Of a DNA stretch of 11,340 bases, positions 5,692-11,340 are shown one piece after another. The position numbers and the translations under genes were made by a program. The notes beneath the pieces are model-generated. The model was given only the letters and a program-made list of their open reading frames with translations. It was not told where the DNA came from and ran no database searches. The stretch comes from Campylobacterota bacterium. Its GTDB lineage: Bacteria; Campylobacterota; Campylobacteria; Campylobacterales; Sulfurimonadaceae. Numbering within the stretch: the stretch's first letter is position 1; every line of letters begins with the position of its first letter. The stretch lies in contig JAADDU010000207.1 in the NCBI GenBank assembly GCA_013153755.1, positions 1-11,340 of the forward strand. Direction: 5' to 3'.

Positions 5692-6954
5692 TCAATGAGT
5701 AGTACAAACAGAACAAACATCAAAAGATTTAAAAATAAGTTCAGCTATTTTGGTATCTTTTTGACCTATCATAGCTTTTTGAGATACACCAAGCTTCTCT
5801 GCTGTGCCATTACTTAAGTTCCATTGTGTTGGAGTTATAATTTCATAATTTTTTATAATGCCATTTTCAAGCTCTACCTTATGTATGAGAGAGCCTCTTG
5901 CTGCTTCAACAACACCGATACCAGTAGCAGTTACTTTAGATATATCCATATTTGGTTCTATATATGATGATTCATCCAATTCTATCGCATCCAAAAGCTT
6001 TTTTGAGTGTTTTAAAAGTTGTGGTATCTCACATACTCTTGCTAAGATTCTACTAAATATACTATCTGCATATCGTCTATGTGCATCCTTTATGAGAGGT
6101 GTTTTTTTAAGCATAGCACGACTTAGTGGACCTACTTCAAAATAACTATCTTTATATGTAACATTTTTTGCTAAAGATTTTTGATTTAGCTGCTCTTTTA
6201 CATCTAAAATATTTAGATTTTTACTAACTCTTGTTTTTATAGACTTTCCACTCTCAAAGTATGAATTATCTCCAAAAACTATGAATCTATCATAACTTTT
6301 ACCAAGATGTTCTAATGAGTTTTGCTTTATATATCTAAGTACTTTTGGTAAATCTCCATCTTTTGTAAAAATATTTTCTATATTTTTACACTCTAAAAGC
6401 TCTTTTGTATCTGCTATGACTATATTTTGTTCAAAATATCGTAGTGTTTCATCTATATAACCTTGAAGTTTTACTATATCCATAACAGTTACTTCAGATA
6501 CTATACCACCAACAATAGCATAAGATGTATGAGGATACTGCCCTGCTATAGTTGCTATAGCTTTTGACATAATTTGAGAAGGTTTTGTAGCTTTTAAGAC
6601 ACTTTGTTTATGTCCCAAAAGAGGTAATATAGTTAGATAAAACCACTTAAAATGGTTTTGTATAAGTTCAAAATTTAATGTAAGTTCTCTTATGATTTTA
6701 GCTTTATTTGAGATTTGTAAATCTTTATAACAATCTTCAAGTGCCTTAGCAGTAGCTATGAGATGAGCATGACCACATATACCACAAACTCTAGGGTTTA
6801 TAACAAGTGCATCTAAAGCTGGTTTATCTTTTAGTATATTTTCTATATTGCGAGTTGAAAAAAACTCTATATCTACAAAATCTATCTTTTTATCTTCATC
6901 AAAAGAGAAGTTTAGTTTTGCTTCACCCTCTATCTTTTCTATAAGTTTTATCAA
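5692..6954 (-). CDS. [NiFe]-hydrogenase large subunit, soluble group 2-like, without C-terminal extension
   Basis: Catalytic large subunit of a second hydrogenase, 420 residues, much shorter than HydB. Active-site motifs are R55-V-C57-G-I-C60-G-H-A-H64 near the N-terminus and D412-V-C414-S-V-C417-T-T-H420 at the very end; EVGPLSRA, EAARGSLIHK and PTQWN are also conserved. The stop codon follows H420 directly, so there is no tail for a maturation protease, as in H2-sensing HoxC/HupV proteins. The usual Pro of the DPC motif is Val. There is no signal peptide. The start is TTG at 6954, overlapping the small-subunit stop as TTGA, with AGAGGA six bases upstream and the protein beginning MIKLIEKIEGEAKL (an RIEG-like motif). 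The protein resembles HupL/group 2 enzymes; an uptake or sensory role cannot be decided from motifs alone. Confidence 0.9.
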   Translation of the reverse strand: MIKLIEKIEGEAKLNFSFDEDKKIDFVDIEFFSTRNIENILKDKPALDALVINPRVCGICGHAHLIATAKALEDCYKDLQISNKAKIIRELTLNFELIQNHFKWFYLTILPLLGHKQSVLKATKPSQIMSKAIATIAGQYPHTSYAIVGGIVSEVTVMDIVKLQGYIDETLRYFEQNIVIADTKELLECKNIENIFTKDGDLPKVLRYIKQNSLEHLGKSYDRFIVFGDNSYFESGKSIKTRVSKNLNILDVKEQLNQKSLAKNVTYKDSYFEVGPLSRAMLKKTPLIKDAHRRYADSIFSRILARVCEIPQLLKHSKKLLDAIELDESSYIEPNMDISKVTATGIGVVEAARGSLIHKVELENGIIKNYEIITPTQWNLSNGTAEKLGVSQKAMIGQKDTKIAELIFKSFDVCSVCTTH

Positions 6955-7823
6955 AACAGATCCTCTTCAAGTCTTTTTATCTTAAATGCTTTTGTAACCC
7001 CTGCTAGTGTTAGGTATGTTCTTTTTCCAACTCCAAGTGGTAGGTTTTGAGGTATACCCATATTTTTTTTGGTTTTAAAAAGGTTTTGTTTTGGAAAATC
7101 TGGAGATGTACATCCCATGCATGGTAGCCCTGCTCTTGTTTTTGAATTTACCTCATTCCAAAGTATTTTATTGCAACTTGCATTTGTATATGGAGCTTGA
7201 CAACCATGGTCATAAAACATGCATCCCTCTTTATTTCCAAAAGTGTGGCTATCTACTTTGTATTCAAAATACTCATTTCTAGTACAACCATTATGTACAG
7301 TATAAGCAAAAAATTCTTTTGGACGCAGGTAGTTGTCTAAGTGTATTTTTAAGTCACTTTTTATCGCATAAAGAGTCGAAGCAAGCACTTCTGGCTGTAT
7401 AGGGCAACCAGAGATAGAGATAGTCTTATCTTTTAGTGTTTTAAATAAAAAAGTTGGTTTTTCTTTGTCAAAATGGAGTCCTGTTGTATAAGCATATCCA
7501 CTTTGAGAAAAAATACCACCAAAAGTAGCACAAGTTCCCACTGTTATGATTTTTTTTACCCTGTGAGCATATCTATCTATGATATTTATGATAGGTTCAT
7601 CAACCTTTTTAAACTCTGGAGAGATTGCACCCTCTAAGATGAGTATATCACACTCCAAATCTTTATGTATAACATCATCTAAAGTGTAAAGAGAGTCTAT
7701 AATGGGATGATATACAAACTCAAAATCAGCTAAGAACTGTTCTAAATTTTGATAATTTAAAAAAGAGTGGGTGTTACCATTGCAAGATATAGCACTAAGC
7801 CATAAAATTTTAGTTTTAGACAC
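6951..7823 (-). CDS. [NiFe]-hydrogenase small subunit, soluble group 2-like
   Basis: Fe-S subunit of the second hydrogenase, 290 residues, with no Tat signal and no membrane anchor, so cytoplasmic. Cluster ligands in order: proximal C14-N-G-N17, C98 (GTCATFGG) and C140 (SGCPIQPE); distal H177, C180, C201, C208; medial C217, C235, C238. The second Cys of the proximal motif is Asn, as in HydA of the same window. The Pro found at the medial cluster of group 1 enzymes (NWPV) is absent (NSKTRAGLPC). The start is GTG at 7823, with AAGG six bases upstream and the conserved ILWLSAISCNGN following. It overlaps the TetR gene by eight bases and the large-subunit gene by four, so the three genes form one tightly coupled operon. 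Probable group 2 (HupS/HoxB-like); the physiological electron acceptor, if any, is not encoded here. Confidence 0.9.
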   Translation of the reverse strand: MSKTKILWLSAISCNGNTHSFLNYQNLEQFLADFEFVYHPIIDSLYTLDDVIHKDLECDILILEGAISPEFKKVDEPIINIIDRYAHRVKKIITVGTCATFGGIFSQSGYAYTTGLHFDKEKPTFLFKTLKDKTISISGCPIQPEVLASTLYAIKSDLKIHLDNYLRPKEFFAYTVHNGCTRNEYFEYKVDSHTFGNKEGCMFYDHGCQAPYTNASCNKILWNEVNSKTRAGLPCMGCTSPDFPKQNLFKTKKNMGIPQNLPLGVGKRTYLTLAGVTKAFKIKRLEEDLF

Positions 7824-8403
7824 TCAATGCCTTGTATATGTTATAACTTATATCATCTATATATTCATCTAATTCTTTTGGAAGAATATTTTCCCCTTTT
7901 AAAAACACCATTCCACCAAGATAACCCATAAAAAGACCAAAAGCAGAAAAGAAATCTTGATCTCTTAATTCCCCAGATTTGACACCTTCTTCAAAATATA
8001 TCATTATCTCTGTTACAAATTCATTAACACAAATCATACCTTCACAACCATCTAAAAAAACTTCACGATTTGAAAGGTATATGCGTAAAAAGTAGTCTAT
8101 CATCTCTGGTCTTGATATAGCAGTTTTAAAATATATTTCTATAATTTTTTTAGTTTTTTCTTCTGTTGATATATTTTGTTCATTTATTTCTTTTATTTTT
8201 TTCCCAAGATATACTGATATATATTTAATAATCTCTTTTGCTAAAATATCTTTTGACTTAAAATAATTATACATATTTCCAACACTCATTTTAAGAGTTG
8301 AAGCAATATCTGGTATAGTTGTGGCATAAAATCCGTTTCTAGCAAAAAGTAATAAAGCATTTTGAATTATTTGTTCTTTTCTTTGCTCTTTTTTGGTTGA
8401 CAA
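7816..8403 (-). CDS. TetR/AcrR-family transcriptional regulator, operon-linked to the soluble hydrogenase
   Basis: One-component regulator of 195 residues. The N-terminal TetR DNA-binding domain covers about residues 8-55 (IIQNALLLFARNGFYATTIP, then the recognition region MSVGNMYNYFKSKDILAKEI). The all-helical C-terminal region (about 60-195) would bind the inducer and dimerise; its ligand cannot be read from sequence. The only cysteines, C120 and C125, are close together in this domain. The start is TTG at 8403, supported by AGGAG six bases upstream; the next Met lies inside the helix-turn-helix, so no later start is possible. It is the first gene of the operon with the hydrogenase small and large subunits (8-base overlap), and a 21-base dyad covers its -10 box, suggesting autorepression. 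H2- or redox-linked control of hydrogenase genes is inference from context. Confidence 0.88.
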   Translation of the reverse strand: MSTKKEQRKEQIIQNALLLFARNGFYATTIPDIASTLKMSVGNMYNYFKSKDILAKEIIKYISVYLGKKIKEINEQNISTEEKTKKIIEIYFKTAISRPEMIDYFLRIYLSNREVFLDGCEGMICVNEFVTEIMIYFEEGVKSGELRDQDFFSAFGLFMGYLGGMVFLKGENILPKELDEYIDDISYNIYKALSV

Positions 8404-8420
8404 AATAAACTCCTAAAGTA

Positions 8421-8441
8421 TTTAAGATATTATAACTTAAA
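8421..8441. promoter_or_regulatory. Palindromic operator covering the -10 box of the TetR-hydrogenase operon
   Basis: A 21-base dyad centred on 8431 with TTTAAG and CTTAAA outer arms and nine of ten base pairs matched. A perfect TATAAT lies inside it on the minus strand (8434-8429), correctly placed for a start about 19 bases before the TTG of the TetR gene. Size and position are typical of a TetR autoregulatory operator; binding would also affect the divergent dehydrogenase gene. No clear -35 is visible. Confidence 0.55.
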
Positions 8442-8493
8442 ATTTCTAACTTTTGTGATATGATAAAGTATAGAATATAAAAATGGATAAATA

Positions 8494-9417
8494 ATGAAAA
8501 TAGTTATATTAGATGCACTAACTTTTGGTCAAACCAACTTGAGTGAGTTTAACTCTTTAGGGAATGTTGAGATATACCAAACAACTACCCCTTCACAACT
8601 ACATGAACGTATTTTAGATGCAGTGGTTATAGTGACTAACAAGGTTGTTATAGATGCAAAAGCGATGGAGATTGCAAAAGATTTAAAACTTATCTGCATA
8701 GCTGCTACTGGGATGAATAATATTGATTTACAAACAGCTAAAACTAAAGGTATAGAGGTTAAAAATGTAGCAGGTTACTCAACTCAGTCTGTAATCCAAC
8801 ACACTTTTTCTATGCTTTTTTACCTTGTGGGACATTCTCGTTACTATGATGAGTATGTAAAAGATGGTTCTTATGCAAAAAGTCCTATCTTTACAGATGT
8901 ATCAAAACCATTTTTTGAAATACATGGTAAAAAATGGGGTATCATAGGACTTGGAAGTATTGGTCGTGGTGTTGCAAATATCGCTCAGGCTTTTGGGGCA
9001 AAAGTGTGTTACTACTCCACAAGCAAAAAAAATATAACACGCGATTTTTTAAATGTAGATTTAAAAACACTTTTAGATACTTGTGACATCATCTCCATAC
9101 ATGCCCCACTCAATGAAAATACTCAAAACTTACTAGATTATAAAGAGCTTCAAGATGCTAAAGATGGCTCTATCATTTTAAATCTTGGAAGAGGTGGAAT
9201 CATAAACGAAGATGCAGTAGCTAAAATCATAGATGAAAAAAATATATCTTTTGGTTTAGATGTTTTAACAAAAGAGCCTATAGATAAAAATCATCCACTT
9301 TTAAATGTAAAAAATAAAGACAATCTTTATATAACTCCACACATAGCATGGACATCCATAGAAGCTAGAGAAAAACTTATCGCATCTGTTATAACAAATA
9401 TAAAAGAGACACTTTAA
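8494..9417 (+). CDS. D-isomer-specific 2-hydroxyacid dehydrogenase
   Basis: Cytoplasmic NAD(P)H-dependent oxidoreductase that interconverts a 2-keto acid and a D-2-hydroxy acid (lactate, glycerate/hydroxypyruvate and similar substrates in this family). The protein has 307 residues. The Rossmann motif G152-L-G154-S-I-G157 lies in a central nucleotide-binding domain. Catalytic residues are R233 (LGRGG), E261 (TKEP) and H283 (TPHIAW). After the second strand the sequence is CYYSTSKK, lacking the Asp that favours NAD, so NADP(H) use is possible. The Helicobacter HP0096-like proteins are the likely relatives; the substrate is not identifiable. The ATG at 8494 has only a weak GGA upstream. It is divergent from the TetR-hydrogenase operon across 90 bases and sits seven bases before the yqaA-like gene. 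Interference from the shared operator region is possible. Confidence 0.9.
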   Translation: MKIVILDALTFGQTNLSEFNSLGNVEIYQTTTPSQLHERILDAVVIVTNKVVIDAKAMEIAKDLKLICIAATGMNNIDLQTAKTKGIEVKNVAGYSTQSVIQHTFSMLFYLVGHSRYYDEYVKDGSYAKSPIFTDVSKPFFEIHGKKWGIIGLGSIGRGVANIAQAFGAKVCYYSTSKKNITRDFLNVDLKTLLDTCDIISIHAPLNENTQNLLDYKELQDAKDGSIILNLGRGGIINEDAVAKIIDEKNISFGLDVLTKEPIDKNHPLLNVKNKDNLYITPHIAWTSIEAREKLIASVITNIKETL

Positions 9418-9424
9418 GCCCAGT

Positions 9425-9829
9425 ATGGCAGAGTTTTCTCTCTTTATATCTGCATTTTTAGCAGCTACTATCTTACCTTTTTCTTCAGAATTAGCCCTTT
9501 TAGGTGCTATCTCAAGTGGTATGGGAAAGTTAGATGCAGTGCTTTTTGCATCATTTGGCAATATCTTAGCAATAGCACTAAACTACCTTTTGGGCTTTTT
9601 TTTATATGAAAAAACACATAAAAAACTAAATATTTCAAAATTTGGTCGTAAAAGTTTAAAACTAGGGCATAACTACGGCTATTATGCACTACTTTTATCG
9701 TGGCTTCCACTCATAGGTGACCCACTTACTCTTGTTGCTGGAGTTGTTAGGTTAAACTTTATAAAGTTTATAATTATCGCTGGAATCTTGAGGATAATCA
9801 GGTACTACATCTTAACTCTTATGTTATAA
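9425..9829 (+). CDS. yqaA: YqaA/DedA-family small integral membrane protein
   Basis: Membrane protein of 134 residues resembling E. coli YqaA (VTT/SNARE-associated domain). Visible signatures are an N-terminal hydrophobic segment, ATILPFSSELALL (compare LPGNSE in YqaA), the GN pair near residue 45, and the conserved re-entrant-like LLSWLPLIGDPLTLVAGVVR at about 89-108, ending in a helix with RIIRYY. DedA-type proteins are implicated in lipid carrier transport or envelope homeostasis; the role of YqaA itself is not established. It starts seven bases after the dehydrogenase stop, without a clear ribosome site, so it is probably translated by coupling within the same transcript. Confidence 0.87.
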   Translation: MAEFSLFISAFLAATILPFSSELALLGAISSGMGKLDAVLFASFGNILAIALNYLLGFFLYEKTHKKLNISKFGRKSLKLGHNYGYYALLLSWLPLIGDPLTLVAGVVRLNFIKFIIIAGILRIIRYYILTLML

Positions 9830-9837
9830 TAAAACCC

Positions 9838-11340
9838 ATGAAAAAGCTTATACTCATCATACTTTTAACACTGTCTCTTCATGCTTTAGTAACACATTCA
9901 GACAAAGTTTCTTTGCAACTTATGTGGTTAGAACAGTTCCAGTTTGCTGGTTATATAATGGCAAATGAAAAAGGTTTTTACAGGGCAAGTGGCTTAGAAG
10001 TTGAGATAAAAAAGTATAAGTATTCCCTCGATACAGTAGATGAAGTTTTAAATAGGGGTGTAACTTTTGGTGTTGGTCGTTCAAGCCTTATAAAGCTTCG
10101 CTCAGAAGGGAAAAAAGTTGTTTTGTTATCTGCTATTTTTCAGTCATCTCCTTTTGCACTTATAAGCCTAAAATCATCAAATATAAAAACTGTAAAAGAT
10201 TTTAAAAATAAAACAATCATGCTTACAAAAGATGTCATAAACAGTGCATCTGTTCACGCTATGATAGCATCAAATAACCTCAATAAGAAGGATATACACT
10301 TTAAAGAACATACATTTAACCTAAATGAACTCATAGATGGTAGTGTAGATATCTATGCCGGGTATATCTCAAATGAGCCTTTTAGTTTAAGTGAAAAGCA
10401 GATTCCATATAACATGATCTTACCAAAAAATGATGGTTTTGATTTTTATAGTGATATCCTTTATACTTCTCAAAGAGAGGTTGAACAACATCCAGATATA
10501 GTTAAAAAGTTTAAAGAAGCATCTCTAAAAGGTTGGAAATATGCTTTTGAACATATAAAAGAGAGTGTTAAGATTATATATGAAAATTATAATCCTCAAA
10601 ACAAAAGTATAAAAGCTCTAACTTTTGAAGCAAATGAATTAAAAAAATTAGCATATATCAAAGATATAGAGTTAGGAGATATAAATAAAGAGAAGATTTT
10701 AAGGATGTTTGATATTTACAGACTGATGGGATTGATAAATAACAAACTAGATATAAAAGATTTTATCTTTAACAGTGACTCAACACTCTTAAACTCTCAA
10801 GAAAAAGCGTATCTAAAAAGAAAAAAAGAGATAAATATCTGTGTTTTACCAAACTCACTTCCATATAGTGCTATAAAAAATGGTAGATATGTAGGTATAG
10901 GTGCTCAACTGCTAGCAATAACAAAAAAATATACGCAAATACCATATAAACTTATCCCTACAAAAACTTGGATGGAGCCTTTTAAAAATGGTATAGATAA
11001 TAAATGTGATCTACTCCCCATAGCTTCTAAAACACCATCAAGAGAAAAACTTTTTAGATTTACTACACCTTATCACTTAGAGCCACTAGTTGTTGTGATG
11101 TTAAAATCTAAAAATTACTTTTTAGACTTTAAAAGCATCCTAAACAAAGAGTTTGCTATAGTAAAAGGGCATGCATTTATAGAACAGTTAAGGCTAAAAT
11201 ATCCAAACATAAAACTACATCTTGTAAATAATACTAAAGAGGGTTTGCAAAGTGTTAGAGATAAAAAATATGATGGCTTTATAGATGCACTAATGAGTGT
11301 TGCTTATGAGCTTAGACTGTCTTCTACAGATGATTTGAAA
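9838..11340 (+). CDS. Exported protein with tandem NMT1/THI5-like and SBP_bac_3-like domains, probable sensor N-terminus (cut by window edge)
   Basis: The first 501 codons are visible and the frame is still open at 11340. A signal peptide (MKKLILIILLTLSLHA) with likely cleavage after A16 puts the protein in the periplasm. Residues about 25-240 match NMT1/THI5-like binding proteins (QFQFAGYIMANEKGFY, then FGVGRSSLIKLRSEGKKVVL and FQSSPFALISL). From about E331 a second binding fold of the family 3 solute-binding type begins (EINICVLPNSLPYSA, later FRFTTPYHLEPLVVV at 406-420). A single transporter binding protein would not carry both. In Campylobacterota such tandem domains usually precede a membrane helix and a PAS, histidine kinase or GGDEF output, so a sensor is likely; the output lies outside the window. 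It begins eight bases after yqaA with no Shine-Dalgarno sequence. Confidence 0.85.
   Translation, partial: MKKLILIILLTLSLHALVTHSDKVSLQLMWLEQFQFAGYIMANEKGFYRASGLEVEIKKYKYSLDTVDEVLNRGVTFGVGRSSLIKLRSEGKKVVLLSAIFQSSPFALISLKSSNIKTVKDFKNKTIMLTKDVINSASVHAMIASNNLNKKDIHFKEHTFNLNELIDGSVDIYAGYISNEPFSLSEKQIPYNMILPKNDGFDFYSDILYTSQREVEQHPDIVKKFKEASLKGWKYAFEHIKESVKIIYENYNPQNKSIKALTFEANELKKLAYIKDIELGDINKEKILRMFDIYRLMGLINNKLDIKDFIFNSDSTLLNSQEKAYLKRKKEINICVLPNSLPYSAIKNGRYVGIGAQLLAITKKYTQIPYKLIPTKTWMEPFKNGIDNKCDLLPIASKTPSREKLFRFTTPYHLEPLVVVMLKSKNYFLDFKSILNKEFAIVKGHAFIEQLRLKYPNIKLHLVNNTKEGLQSVRDKKYDGFIDALMSVAYELRLSSTDDLK

Noticed and set aside
9301..9710. Two minus-strand frames (9301-9561 and 9507-9710) opposite the dehydrogenase end and yqaA.
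   Set aside because: The plus-strand genes have clear family signatures; these are shadows without start signals.
1..11340. Search for tRNA or rRNA genes, CRISPR repeats, insertion sequences and attachment sites.
   Set aside because: Nothing with convincing structure or repeat spacing was seen; intergenic gaps are all under 150 bases.

Overview
The window is AT-rich and strongly suggests a Campylobacterota (Epsilonproteobacteria) chromosome, most like a Sulfurimonas-type chemolithotroph. This rests on the hydABCD gene order, the codon use and protein style (Lys/Ile/Asn rich), and the AT-rich promoters. The genus is inference; no marker gene is present.

Positions 1-8403 are a minus-strand block devoted mainly to hydrogen metabolism. 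Read in the direction of transcription, it begins with an operon at 8403-5692. This encodes a TetR-family regulator and the small and large subunits of a soluble [NiFe]-hydrogenase resembling group 2 (uptake/sensory) enzymes. A HipA-like kinase gene and a HipB-like XRE gene follow (5605-4347). The hipA 5' end is out of frame, and the pair has its own sigma70-like promoter and a weak terminator. The block ends with the membrane-bound respiratory uptake hydrogenase operon hydA-hydB-hydC-hydD (4204 to beyond position 1). It encodes a Tat-exported small subunit, a large subunit, a cytochrome b anchor and an endopeptidase that runs off the window.

Positions 8494-11340 are transcribed in the opposite direction. 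They carry a D-2-hydroxyacid dehydrogenase, a YqaA/DedA-type small membrane protein, and the first 501 codons of an exported protein that joins an NMT1/THI5-like and an SBP_bac_3-like ligand-binding domain, probably the input half of a sensor.

The two hydrogenases probably do different jobs. HydABC has every mark of an H2-oxidising, quinone-reducing enzyme: a Tat signal, a C-terminal anchor helix, a histidine-rich cytochrome b and a cleavable large-subunit tail matched by a complete HydD catalytic triad. The second enzyme has no signal peptide and no anchor, its large subunit stops exactly at the final active-site His, and it overlaps a TetR gene whose likely operator covers its own -10 box. 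That combination resembles H2-sensing hydrogenases, but with a one-component TetR partner instead of a histidine kinase. A sensory or regulatory role, perhaps over the nearby hydA promoter with its back-to-back dyads, is the most interesting hypothesis in the window. Both small subunits also have Asn in place of the second cysteine of the proximal Fe-S cluster motif.
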